A model generated the notes under the pieces. The model ran no database searches and was not told the origin of the DNA. It worked only from the letters and a program-made list of their open reading frames with translations. 64,000 nt of DNA from Marinomonas rhodophyticola (GTDB taxonomy: Bacteria; Pseudomonadota; Gammaproteobacteria; Pseudomonadales; Marinomonadaceae). The translations under genes were made by a program, and so were the position numbers. Position 1 is the first letter of the stretch. Every line of letters starts with the position of its first letter. Shown one piece after another: positions 1 to 10,064 of the stretch. The DNA is taken from contig NZ_JAPEUL010000012.1 of NCBI RefSeq assembly GCF_026113935.1, forward strand, positions 124,001-188,000, written 5' to 3'.

Positions 1-489
1 TTTCAAGCGACCTTAAAAGAGTCGTCTGAGGCAGACTTGCTTTTGCACGTCGTTGACGCTGCTGACATTTCTCGTGATGAGAATATGGCGCACGTTGATT
101 CTGTGTTAAAAGAAATTGGTGCTGATGAAGTGCCGATGTTAAAAGTATTTAATAAAATAGATGCTTTGGCAGATACGGAACCTCGAATTGATAGAGACGC
201 TGACGGGAACCCTTTCCGAGTTTGGTTGTCTGCTCGTGATGGTCAAGGTGTTGATTTGCTGAAACAAGCCATTGCTGAACTGTTGGCTGAGGACGTTTTT
301 AGCGAAACGCTTTATTTGTCCAGTAAGTATGGTCGTATCAGAGCAATGTTGTTTGAGCATGGGGCGGTCAGGTCGGAGTATTTTGATGAAACGGGTCGAT
401 TTGTTCTTGATGTGAAGCTGCCGAAAAAAGACTATTTACAGATTTTGGCTCGCGCAGGTATGTCTGAGGATCAGATAGAAACTGCATGA
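1..489 (+). CDS. hflX: GTPase HflX, 3' part (cut by window edge)
   Basis: The reading frame is open from base 1, so the gene is 5'-truncated by the window. The visible part holds the end of the G domain: a stretch reading ADLLLHVVDAAD and the G4 motif NKID, followed by the C-terminal domain. HflX is a ribosome-associated GTPase that splits stalled ribosomes. It lies 40 bp upstream of hflK, the usual hfq-hflX-hflK-hflC order of gammaproteobacteria. The TTG at 37 is internal and not a start. Confidence 0.93.
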   Translation, partial: FQATLKESSEADLLLHVVDAADISRDENMAHVDSVLKEIGADEVPMLKVFNKIDALADTEPRIDRDADGNPFRVWLSARDGQGVDLLKQAIAELLAEDVFSETLYLSSKYGRIRAMLFEHGAVRSEYFDETGRFVLDVKLPKKDYLQILARAGMSEDQIETA

Positions 490-529
490 GTCGCACAGGG
501 TTATCATTAAAATAAAGTGGAGACGTAGT

Positions 530-1777
530 ATGGCCTGGAATGAACCGGGTAATAACGACAATGACCCATGGAATCCAGATAAGAACCGTAATAATGGTGC
601 TGGGCGTCCGGACGGAGGTCGTGAGAAAGACGCCGATAATGATCCTTGGGGTCGTAAACCGACTGGAGGTAAAGATCAAAGTCCTCCAGATTTGGATGAG
701 GCCTTCCGTAAACTGATGGATATGTTGGGGGTTAAAAAATCCCGCAAATCTGGCGGTTCTAACGGTGGTGATTCCGGCATGTCTGGCAAATTTGGTGGCA
801 GTTTAATTGCAATTATTTTGTTGGCGTTGCTTGCCTTGTGGGCGGCAACAGGCGTGTATCAGGTGGATCAACAAGAGCGAGGTGTCGTGCTTCGTTTAGG
901 TAAGTATCATTCTACGGTTATGCCTGGGTTGCATTGGAATCCACCAATGATTGACTCTGTCAGTAAAGTGAATGTTACAAAAGTTCGTTCTCATGATCAT
1001 AAAGCACTCATGCTAACGGTTGATGACGCTATTGTTGAGGTAGGTGTTTCGGTTCAGTACTCAGTACAGGATCCGAAGGATTTCTTGATCAACGTACGTA
1101 ATCCTGAAGAATCACTTGCTCAAATAACAGAAAGCGCGCTTCGTCATGTTGTCGGCAGTTCTGAGATGGATCAAATTCTAACGCAAGGTCGAGAATTGCT
1201 TGCGGAAGAGGTGAAAGTAAGAATTCAGGATTACAGCACGGCATACGGTACTGGTGTGTTGATTTCGAAAGTGAACGTGGAAAATACTCAGGCACCAACT
1301 CAGGTGCAGGAAGCGTTTGATGACGTTATCAAGGCGAAAGAAGATGAGTTGCGTGTGCGAAATGAAGCTGAGTCTTATGCGAATGGTATCATTCCAGAAG
1401 CTCGTGGTCGTGCGCAGCGTATTCGTGAAGAAGCTGAAGCTTACCGCTCTGAGATCGTTGCTCGTGCAAGTGGTCAGGCAGATCGTTTTGATCGCTTGTA
1501 CCGTGAGTACACGAAAGCACCAGATGTAACGCGTCGCCGTCTGTATATTGAAACGATGGAAACAGTTTATAAAGATGTGAATAAGGTTGTTGTTGACACT
1601 GAGGGTGGAAATAACATGATGTATTTGCCTTTGGATCAGCTTATGAAGCAGCGTGCTGAATCATCTACAGGTACTGGCTCTATGAGCTCCGGAAATATTG
1701 GAGCGTTAACTGATCAGGTGCTTGATGAGATACGTAAGCGCCAAAGTGCAACCATTCGTAGAGAGGGCAGAAACTAA
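530..1777 (+). CDS. hflK: FtsH protease modulator HflK
   Basis: 415 aa SPFH/band-7 protein. The N-terminus is a Gly/Asn/Asp-rich cytoplasmic tail beginning MAWNEPGNN, then one membrane segment at about residues 90-108, the SPFH domain (about 110-300) and a helical, Arg/Glu/Ala-rich C-terminal region. HflK and HflC form a periplasm-facing cage around the membrane protease FtsH. A GGAG ribosome site lies about 8 nt before the ATG. Its TAA overlaps the hflC ATG by one base, which suggests translational coupling. Confidence 0.96.
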   Translation: MAWNEPGNNDNDPWNPDKNRNNGAGRPDGGREKDADNDPWGRKPTGGKDQSPPDLDEAFRKLMDMLGVKKSRKSGGSNGGDSGMSGKFGGSLIAIILLALLALWAATGVYQVDQQERGVVLRLGKYHSTVMPGLHWNPPMIDSVSKVNVTKVRSHDHKALMLTVDDAIVEVGVSVQYSVQDPKDFLINVRNPEESLAQITESALRHVVGSSEMDQILTQGRELLAEEVKVRIQDYSTAYGTGVLISKVNVENTQAPTQVQEAFDDVIKAKEDELRVRNEAESYANGIIPEARGRAQRIREEAEAYRSEIVARASGQADRFDRLYREYTKAPDVTRRRLYIETMETVYKDVNKVVVDTEGGNNMMYLPLDQLMKQRAESSTGTGSMSSGNIGALTDQVLDEIRKRQSATIRREGRN

Positions 1778-2658
1778 TGAAAGGCTTTTCTTTTTCAGTT
1801 TTATTTGTTGTTCTTCTCGGTGTGTTGATTGCTTCTCAGACGCTTTTTGTTGTCAAAGAAACAGAGCGTGCGGTTGTGCTTAAGTTTGGTGAGATTGTTC
1901 GGGAAGATGTTCAGCCTGGCCTTCACTTTAAGCTTCCGATTATGAATGAAGTTAAGAAGTTTGATGCACGAATTCTAACGATGGACTCTCGTCCTCAGCG
2001 TTATTTAACGCTAGAGAAGAAAGCTGTTATTGTGGATTCTTACGTTAAATGGAAAATTGATTCTGTTGCGAAGTTTTATCAAGCGACATCTGGCGATGAG
2101 TTTGTTGCGAACCGAGTGTTGTCTTCTCGTGTGGATACCGGGTTGAGAAATAAGTTTGGTGAGCGAACCATGCATGAGGTGGTTTCTGGTCAGCGAGATC
2201 AGTTGATGACCGAGTTGCGTGATGATTTAAATCGAGTTGCTCAGAATGAGTTGGGGATTTCTATCGTTGACATTCGTGTTAAACGAATCGATTTGCCGCC
2301 TGATGTTAGTGAATCTGTTTACCAGCGTATGAGAACGGAGCGTGAGCGTGAAGCTCGTGAGCACAGATCGAAAGGTTTGGAGCTGGCTGAAGGGATACGT
2401 GCGGACGCTGATCGTCAGCAGGTCGTTCTTGAGGCGGAAGCGCAACGTGATGCAGAAATGATACGCGGTGATGGTGATGCTAAAGCGGCCGCTATCTATT
2501 CAAAAGTGTATACGCAGGATCCAGAATTCTATGAATTTTATCGTAGTCTTCAGGCGTATCGCGAAAGCTTCAGCGGTAGCAGTGATTTGTTTGTACTTGA
2601 ACCAGATAGCGAATTCTTCAAATATTTGAATAGTTCGACTCGTGGCGGTACGAAATAG
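1777..2658 (+). CDS. hflC: FtsH protease modulator HflC
   Basis: 293 aa, partner of HflK. An N-terminal signal-anchor (residues about 5-22) is followed by an SPFH domain with the typical start ETERAVVLKFGEIV and a charged helical segment rich in Glu, Arg and Ala near residues 185-235. The start overlaps the hflK stop. The intact frame and usual family length support the call. A hairpin terminator follows about 70 bp downstream. Confidence 0.96.
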   Translation: MKGFSFSVLFVVLLGVLIASQTLFVVKETERAVVLKFGEIVREDVQPGLHFKLPIMNEVKKFDARILTMDSRPQRYLTLEKKAVIVDSYVKWKIDSVAKFYQATSGDEFVANRVLSSRVDTGLRNKFGERTMHEVVSGQRDQLMTELRDDLNRVAQNELGISIVDIRVKRIDLPPDVSESVYQRMRTEREREAREHRSKGLELAEGIRADADRQQVVLEAEAQRDAEMIRGDGDAKAAAIYSKVYTQDPEFYEFYRSLQAYRESFSGSSDLFVLEPDSEFFKYLNSSTRGGTK

Positions 2659-2727
2659 CATCTATATTCGTCAATAATCGTACGTGAAGCCTATTTGTTA
2701 AAATGGGAAACATGGTACTATTACACA

Positions 2728-2751
2728 AACCGGGCCAAGCCCGGTTTTTTA
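2728..2751 (+). terminator. Rho-independent terminator after hflC
   Basis: GC-rich stem AACCGGGC / GCCCGGTT closed by a CAA-type loop and followed by a run of T. It ends the hflXKC transcript before the small DUF2065 gene. Confidence 0.85.
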
Positions 2752-2773
2752 ATGGTCAAAATAAAGAGAATCT

Positions 2774-2972
2774 ATGCAGGAATTGTTGCAGTCGCTGCTG
2801 GTTGGCGTCAGCCTTTTATTGATCGCCGAGGGTGTTTTACCTTTTCTGGCTCCCAATGTGTGGAGAGAAATAATGGTAAAAGCAATCGCGAGCCTCAGAT
2901 TTGAATTTGCGCATTCTGGGGGCGGTTAGTATGTTTCTTGGATTAATGCTTCTTTTGCTGACACGAAGCTAA
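2774..2972 (+). CDS. DUF2065 (YjeT-like) small membrane protein, frame broken
   Basis: The small protein usually found between hflC and hisZ/purA. The first frame reads MQELLQSLLVGVSLLLIAEG and continues FLAPNVWREIM, a membrane segment with the family's EG-x-x-PFL motif. The conserved second half (DLNLRILGAVSMFLGLMLLL, ending TRS and TAA at 2970-2972) lies in a different frame. The break is near 2888-2892 (one extra base or two missing). The joined product is about 65 aa, normal for DUF2065. Function is unknown in the family. The break is probably a sequence error. Confidence 0.75.
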
Positions 2973-2984
2973 GAGGATAATTTA

Positions 2985-4162
2985 ATGACATTAGCAGATC
3001 GTTGGTTGCTTCCTGAGGGCGTTGATGAGGCGTTGCCTGAGCAGGCTGCTAAAATCGAACACCTTAGAAGAACTCTGCTTAATCTCCACGAAAGCTGGGG
3101 ATATCAATTAGTAATACCCCTCTTTTAGAGTATTTGGATTCCCTCCTTACGGGTGCTGGTTCAGACCTAGAAATTGAAACCTTTAAAGTGATTGACCAGC
3201 TATCGGGTCGGCTTTTGGGGATACGTGCCGATTTTACTTCCCAGGTGGCTCGTATCGACGCTCATTGTCTTAAGGATGATGGGGTTCAGCGTTTGAGTTA
3301 TTGTGGTAGTGTCTTAAGAACTATGCCGGCTGGCTTAGATGGTACTCGTAGCCCTATTCAGTTAGGGGCGGAAATTTACGGTCATGGCGGTGTAGAAAGT
3401 GATATCGAAGTGTTGTCTTTGATGTTGCAAACCTTGTCTGTTGCTGGCTTGTCTAATGTTGTGCTTGATTTGGGGCATGTAGATGTCGTCAGTGGTGTTC
3501 TTTCCGCTTGCGATCTAACGGCAGAACAGGAGGGTAAATTAATTGAGCTTTACAAAGCGAAAGATTTGCCTGAGTTAGATCGATACGTAGATGGTCTTAA
3601 CGGTCTGCGCGACGTTCAGAAACAGTGGTTGGTAGGGTTGCCGCGTTTGTGTGGTGACAAGAGTGTGTTGCAACGCGCGTCTGAATTGCTTGGCAGTGTT
3701 AATGAATCTATTCGTGATGCTATTGTTTTGTTGCAAGATGTGAGTCGTTCTATTTGTCAGCGTTTTCCTAATGTTGGGCTGCATTTTGATTTAAGTGATT
3801 TGGTTTCTTATAGCTATCACACTGGTGTGGTATTTGCGGCTTACGTTCCGGGTCATGGCAATGCGATTGCTCGGGGCGGGCGTTACAATAATATTGGCGA
3901 GGTCTTTGGTCGACCTAGACCCGCGACCGGTTTTAGCACGGATGTAAAAGCCTTGGTTGCTTTGACGGATATTGTTGTCAATAAACCAAAAACAGTACTG
4001 TCGCCAATTTGCTCAAGTAACGAGTTGTGGCTGAAGGTGAATTCTCTGCGTGCTGAAGGTTATCAAGTTGTAGAGGTTTTGGACGACCATTACACTGGAG
4101 AAGCGGATTTTAAGTTGGATTTTGTGGATGGGGCTTGGCAGTTGCTGCCGGTTCGAAGCTAG
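2985..4162 (+). CDS. hisZ: ATP phosphoribosyltransferase regulatory subunit HisZ, frame broken
   Basis: Class II aminoacyl-tRNA-synthetase-like protein without charging activity that activates short-form HisG in histidine synthesis. The start at 2985 gives MTLADRWLLPEGVDEALPEQ, the expected HisZ N-terminus. The frame stops at a TAG near 3127 because the C run at 3117-3120 has four bases; five would give VIPPLLEYLDSLLTG and join the rest (from 3134 onwards) into about 392 aa, the usual size. A GAGG ribosome site lies before the ATG. Position between hflC and purA is conserved. Confidence 0.9.
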
Positions 4163-4185
4163 ACTTTTCTTTAAGAACTATCTAA

Positions 4186-5499
<1,314 letters not shown>

Positions 5500-5524
5500 G
5501 TCGTAGCGTATTTTATTGGATGGT

Positions 5525-5552
5525 AAAAAAGCCGCATTTTGCGGCTTTTTTT
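5525..5552 (+). terminator. Rho-independent terminator after purA
   Basis: Stem AAAAAGCCGC / GCGGCTTTTT around a TTTT-type loop with a long T tract. Confidence 0.9.
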
Positions 5553-5707
5553 GTTCTTGCGCCTAGCTAAGTTCATCATATTAGTATTCTTTGTAAATAG
5601 AGTGAAAAGAGGGGGAGGAGTTTGCTGGGCACTAAGGTAATATTTACAATTGAATTTATGGCGATGTAACCGTCTGCTAAATAATGGAAAAATGAGAGGA
5701 AATATTT

Positions 5708-6406
5708 ATGGTTAAGTTATTGCTTGCTGATGATGATGCTCGTTTGTCGGATCTAATAAAGGAATACTTTGATGGTGAGGGCTATGAGGTTGCTCATGCT
5801 TGGAATGGTCGTGAGGCTTTAGAGCTGATGGCGGCTGATATGCCAGATATTATTATTCTGGATGTTATGATGCCGGAATTGGATGGTTTTGAAACGTTAA
5901 AGCAGATTCGTAACAAGAGTGCTGTGCCCGTTATTATGTTGACAGCAAAAGGCGATGACATTGATCGTATACTTGGTTTGGAGATGGGGGCAGACGATTA
6001 TTTGTCAAAACCGTTCAACCCACGTGAGTTGCTGGCGCGTATTAAAGCGATTTTGCGTCGAGCTAGCCAAGAGCGCGAAGATGATCCAACAGCAGATATC
6101 GATCTTTCTGGTGTGTTGTTGCGTCGTAAAGATCGTACGGTTTATCTTGAGGGTGAATTGGTAGAGTTAACTACCTCTGAATATACTTTGTTGGAGTGTA
6201 TGTTGATGGCCCCTGGTCAGGTGCTAACTAAGCAGGAGCTTTCTGAAAAAGCATTAGGCCGTAAGTTGACTATGTATGACCGTAGTTTGGATATGCATAT
6301 CAGTAATCTGCGCAAGAAGATCGGCAATTTGGAAAATGGCGATCCGCGCATTAAAACAGTGCGTGGTGTTGGTTATATTTTTGTGTCAAATGAGCAGGGT
6401 GCTTAA
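5708..6406 (+). CDS. OmpR-family response regulator, CpxR-like
   Basis: 232 aa. The receiver domain (1-115) has the acidic pair DDD at 8-10, phospho-acceptor Asp52 in ILDVMMPELDG, Thr79 and Lys101 in LSKPFNPREL. A winged-helix DNA-binding domain (about 130-228) ends with KTVRGVGYIFV. A GAGAGGA-type ribosome site precedes the ATG. The sensor kinase starts 7 bp downstream, so the two form one unit. Sequence style is closest to CpxR; the specific signal and regulon cannot be read here. Confidence 0.92.
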   Translation: MVKLLLADDDARLSDLIKEYFDGEGYEVAHAWNGREALELMAADMPDIIILDVMMPELDGFETLKQIRNKSAVPVIMLTAKGDDIDRILGLEMGADDYLSKPFNPRELLARIKAILRRASQEREDDPTADIDLSGVLLRRKDRTVYLEGELVELTTSEYTLLECMLMAPGQVLTKQELSEKALGRKLTMYDRSLDMHISNLRKKIGNLENGDPRIKTVRGVGYIFVSNEQGA

Positions 6407-6412
6407 TTTTTT

Positions 6413-7720
6413 ATGAAAAATACTTTTCTGCGTGTGTTTCTGGTGGTGTTACTGTCCAATATTATTGTAGTTAGTATTGGTTTAGGGATGGTGCAGTTTA
6501 TTCAGAAACGCAACCAGGTGTCCGCTGATTTATTGGGTGATGTCGGTGTTCAGCTGGTCGCTGGGTATGAAAAGTTTGGTATTGTTTCTTTGCAAGAAGA
6601 AACGAAAAAGGCTGAGAAGCGTTTGTCTGGGACCATTTACTTGTATCAAGAAAATGGTCGACCCCTTCTTAAGCCTTTACCGCGTAATTTTAGAGAGCAG
6701 AATACGCCGAGTTCATCCACTCGGCCAGCGGCGGATTTCTTGCATAGTCAGTTTATTCAGGTAATTGGCGGTAATAATGTCCAATATTTACTGATATTTA
6801 AACCTGACCCTGAAATTAGTTCATTAGCGCCTGAGGCTGTGGTTGGTTTTTCTTTGCTTGGTTTGCTTGTTTCAAGTGGTGTGTTGGCTTATTGGTTGTT
6901 GGGGCCTTTGCTCAAGTTGCAGCGTGTGGCGCGTTCTTTTGGGCAAGGGGATATGACCGCTAGGGTAGAAAATAAGTTAGCACGAAGAAGCGATGCCGTC
7001 GGTAAGTTGGCGCGTGAGTTTAATGAGATGGCGGTGAGAATTGAAACATTACTGTCGTCCAAAGAGCGTTTGATGCGAGATGTTTCTCATGAGTTAAGAA
7101 CGCCACTTGCTAGGATTGAGGTGGCGCTCACTATTGCGGAAGATAAGTATGGAGCGGAAGCGCAAAAGGGTTATCTTCACCGCATACGCACCGAACTGCA
7201 TGAGCTTGATGAATTGATTGGTCAGGTGTTGACTTTAAGTCGCCTAGAGGCTGCCTCTCTTATAAAAGAAGAGATGGATCTTCAGGAATGGTTAAGTGAA
7301 ATTGTTGCGGATGTGAGTTTTGAGAGTCAGCTTAAAGGGATTTCGGTGACGAAAATTGGTCGTATCCCGAAAACCATTTTAGGCGACCCTCTTCAATTGC
7401 GTCATGCAATTGAGAATGTGCTTCGTAACGCCTGTTTTTATGCAGGTTGTGGTGGAGTGATTGAGGTTGAAACTCAGGAAAAGGCAGGCACGGCCTTTAT
7501 TTATGTGCGTGACAATGGTCCTGGTGTTTCTGATGATAAGTTAGAGAAAATATTCCACGCCTTTTATCGCTCTTCTGAGGCGAGAGAGGCGAATAGTGGT
7601 GGGTTTGGTGTGGGTCTTACTATTTCTCAGCGTATTATTCGTGCGCACAAGGGGCAAATAATGGCTCGCAATCGTGAAGAGGGTGGATTGGAAGTGTGTT
7701 TCCAGCTGCCAGTGGCTTAG
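6413..7720 (+). CDS. Sensor histidine kinase, CpxA-like
   Basis: 435 aa inner-membrane kinase. TM1 lies at about 7-29, a short periplasmic region at 30-142, TM2 at 143-165, HAMP at about 165-217, and the H-box DVSHELRTPL with His226. The ATPase domain carries an N box (NVLRNACFYAG), DNGPGV and GFGVGL. It presumably phosphorylates the response regulator encoded just upstream. The periplasmic part is smaller than a PAS-type sensor of E. coli CpxA, so the exact ligand is open. Confidence 0.92.
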   Translation: MKNTFLRVFLVVLLSNIIVVSIGLGMVQFIQKRNQVSADLLGDVGVQLVAGYEKFGIVSLQEETKKAEKRLSGTIYLYQENGRPLLKPLPRNFREQNTPSSSTRPAADFLHSQFIQVIGGNNVQYLLIFKPDPEISSLAPEAVVGFSLLGLLVSSGVLAYWLLGPLLKLQRVARSFGQGDMTARVENKLARRSDAVGKLAREFNEMAVRIETLLSSKERLMRDVSHELRTPLARIEVALTIAEDKYGAEAQKGYLHRIRTELHELDELIGQVLTLSRLEAASLIKEEMDLQEWLSEIVADVSFESQLKGISVTKIGRIPKTILGDPLQLRHAIENVLRNACFYAGCGGVIEVETQEKAGTAFIYVRDNGPGVSDDKLEKIFHAFYRSSEAREANSGGFGVGLTISQRIIRAHKGQIMARNREEGGLEVCFQLPVA

Positions 7721-7803
7721 GTGGTCTTCTAGAAAGAGTGTTGTATTGCGCTTTTGGAAAAAAGCCCTTGTTATTGTCTTCATAGGTAAGTAACATGCCC
7801 GTC

Positions 7804-8150
7804 GCAAGTTGGCTAGGCAGTCGCCGCTCGATTTATTGGGGGGAGGAAAGTCCGGCTTCGCAGGGTAAAGTGCCAGGTAACGCCTGGGGGGCGTGAGCCT
7901 ACGGAAAGTGCAGCAGAAAATACACCGCCTAAGCAGTTTACTGCCGGTAAGGTTGAAATGGTGCGGTAAGAGCGCACCGCGCGACTGGCAACAGTTCGTG
8001 GCTAGGTAAACCCCACTTGAAGCAAGACCAAATAGGAACTCTTTGGCGTGACCCGCGCTGAGTTCGGGTAGGTTGCTAAAGACGTGCAGTGATGTACGTA
8101 TTAGATGAATGACTGTCCACGACAGAACCCGGCTTATCGGCCAACTTGCA
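7804..8150 (+). ncRNA. rnpB: RNase P RNA (class A)
   Basis: About 347 nt with the conserved blocks of bacterial type A RNase P RNA: GAGGAAAGTCCGG near 7842, ACAGAA near 8125 and the 3' end ACCCGGCTTATCGG. The 5' GCAAGTTGGC pairs with the 3' GCCAACTTGC, giving helix P1 and defining both ends. It processes tRNA 5' leaders, including those of the tRNA array later in this window. Confidence 0.96.
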
Positions 8151-8277
8151 ATTTCTTCTTCCTTTTATGTTTCCCTTTCAGGCTCATGCAGTCGACCTAA
8201 TGGCTAGGTTGTTCTTTTAGTCTCTCATTACCTGAATTTTCATTTTAGTCTTTTTTTGTTTTGTTTTTAATCAAATG

Positions 8278-8299
8278 CCGCTTCATGAGCGGTTTTTTT
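8278..8299 (+). terminator. Rho-independent terminator before mraZ
   Basis: Stem CCGCT / AGCGG with a TCATG loop and seven T. It separates rnpB transcription from the division cluster. The 130 bp between rnpB and this hairpin are T-rich and hold no gene that I can support. Confidence 0.75.
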
Positions 8300-8360
8300 G
8301 TGCCCGTTTTTTGTCTGTTTTCATTTTTACGCAATATTTTTTTACTATTTTGATAAAAAG

Positions 8361-8400
8361 GTGTTAAATTGTGGGATAAAGTGTCGATAAGTGGGATATG
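8361..8400 (+). promoter_or_regulatory. MraZ operator: 10-bp direct repeats
   Basis: Four head-to-tail 10-bp units, starting GTGTTA, GTGGGA, GTGTCG and GTGGGA at 8361, 8371, 8381 and 8391. MraZ is known to bind tandem GTGGG-type repeats with 10-bp spacing in front of its own gene. The last unit also supplies the GGGA ribosome site for the start at 8404, so bound MraZ would cover it. Confidence 0.8.
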
Positions 8401-8403
8401 GCA

Positions 8404-8859
8404 ATGTTTCGTGGGATTCATCAAGTAAGTATGGATGCAAAGGGGCGTATGTCGCTTCCTGCACGCTTGCGTGATGATCTTGCCCAATACGACGATGACG
8501 GCGTAGTGGTTACCATAGATCCTGTTTCTCGGTGTTTACTGCTTTACCCCTTGTCTGAGTGGGAGTTGATTCAGCAAAAGTTAGACAAGCTGCCAACTTT
8601 TCAGCCTCAGGCTAGACGTCTTCAGCGTCTATTGGTGGGACATGCAACTGATTTGGAAGTGGATAACGCGGGTAGAATTTTATTGCCTGCACCGCTGCGT
8701 GAATTTGCTCGCTTAGATAAGAAATTGACCATCCTTGGACAAGGCAAAAAATTAGAAATTTGGAGCCAAGAGGAATGGGAAGCTCAGCGTGAAGATTATT
8801 TGTCCCAAGATGCTCTTGTGGACTTACAAACAGAAACCATGATGGATATTTCTTTATGA
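8404..8859 (+). CDS. mraZ: Transcriptional regulator MraZ
   Basis: 151 aa with two AbrB-like/SpoVT swapped-hairpin repeats: MFRGIHQVSMDAKGRMSLP at the N-terminus and VDNAGRILLP in the second half. It represses the division and cell wall cluster from its own promoter. An in-frame ATG at 8398 exists, but the family starts MFRG and the GGGA at 8392-8395 is spaced well for 8404. Its stop overlaps the rsmH start (ATGA at 8856). Confidence 0.95.
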   Translation: MFRGIHQVSMDAKGRMSLPARLRDDLAQYDDDGVVVTIDPVSRCLLLYPLSEWELIQQKLDKLPTFQPQARRLQRLLVGHATDLEVDNAGRILLPAPLREFARLDKKLTILGQGKKLEIWSQEEWEAQREDYLSQDALVDLQTETMMDISL

Positions 8860-9793
8860 CAAAGACGATGGCAGAACACATAAGCGTCATGCTTAATGAG
8901 TCCGTCGATATGCTAGTAACCGACGTGAATGGTCTTTATGTTGATGGCACGTTTGGTCGTGGTGGCCATACTCGTTTGGTGTTGGAAAAACTCAATAAAG
9001 GACGTTTACTCGGTTTTGATAAAGATCCGGTGGCTATTCGTCATGGTAAATCTTTAGAGCAAGAAGATACTCGTTTCACTATCGTTCAAGACAGTTTTGC
9101 GAATATGGCGGAGCATATTTCTGCTGTATTTGGCGTGAATAAAGTAGATGGTGTGATGATGGATTTGGGGTTTCTTCTCCCCAGATTGATGATGCTGAGC
9201 GTGGTTTTAGCTTCATGAATGATGGTCCGCTGGATATGCGAATGAATCCAGAGAAAGGCATTAGTGCCGCTCAATGGATTGCTTCTGTTCATGAAAAAGA
9301 GTTAGCAGATGTGATGTATCAATATGGTGAAGAGCGTTTTTCCCGTCGTATTGCAAAAGCCATTTGTGAATACCGTTCACATACGCCGATTTTAACCACT
9401 CTTCAGTTGGCAAAAATTATTGCGGAAGCAAACCCTGCTTGGGAAAAAGGCAAAAACCCTGCGACTCGGGCTTTTCAAGGTATTCGAATTCATATCAATA
9501 ATGAACTAGGGGATTTGGAGGTGGGGCTGGATGCCGCCGCGCAAGCTCTAAAAGTGGGTGGGCGTTTGGCCGTTATTAGCTTTCACTCTCTTGAGGATCG
9601 AATTGTTAAGCGTTTCATGAAGTTAAAAGCAAAAGGGCCTGAGTTGCCAAGACATTTGCCGATTCAAAACGCGCACCTTGATATTAAGTTTAAAGCCGTG
9701 GGTAAGGCGATCAAACCATCTCAATCGGAAGTGAGTGAGAACGTCCGGTCCAGAAGTGCTGTGTTGCGTGTTTTGGAGCGAGTCAGTGATTAA
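8856..9793 (+). CDS. rsmH: 16S rRNA m4C1402 methyltransferase RsmH, frame broken
   Basis: Methylates C1402 of 16S rRNA using S-adenosylmethionine. The first frame has the N-terminal [13 protein letters not shown] and the SAM-site [10 protein letters not shown]; after DGVMMDLG the frame goes wrong. The second part begins [15 protein letters not shown]. The G run at 9167-9170 has four bases; five would restore [16 protein letters not shown] and give about 312 aa. It overlaps mraZ by 4 bp and ftsL at its 3' end. Probably a sequencing or assembly error. Confidence 0.93.
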
Positions 9794-10064
9794 CGCGCGT
9801 TTTTTGCCGCTGATATTTATTGTTGGGGTTTTGGTTTTGACCATGGTGTCCATGGCGGTGGTGATTCAAGTTTACGATTTTAGAAAAGACTTCTCTTATC
9901 TTCAAACGTTGAAGCAGGATGAAGTGGATTATGAAGTGAAATGGGGGCAGTTGTTGCTTGAGCAAAGCGCACTAACCCAACCAAGTCGCCTAGAACAGGC
10001 GGCAATTAAAGATTTGCAAATGCATGCACCTTCTCAGGATGAATTGATAATAGTGAAACCATGA
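9786..10064 (+). CDS. ftsL: Cell division protein FtsL
   Basis: 92 aa from a GTG start at 9786 preceded by GGAG. It has a short cytoplasmic N-terminus, one membrane segment (about residues 6-27) and a periplasmic coiled-coil-like tail with heptad-style Leu and Val. FtsL joins FtsB and FtsQ in the divisome. The gene overlaps the end of rsmH by 8 bp and the start of ftsI by 4 bp, the normal place for ftsL. A longer upstream ATG would run through rsmH and is not supported. Confidence 0.88.
   Translation: MINARFLPLIFIVGVLVLTMVSMAVVIQVYDFRKDFSYLQTLKQDEVDYEVKWGQLLLEQSALTQPSRLEQAAIKDLQMHAPSQDELIIVKP

Noticed and set aside
8150-8277. Possible small gene or RNA between rnpB and the terminator
   Set aside because: The stretch is T-rich with no convincing start, ribosome site or structure.
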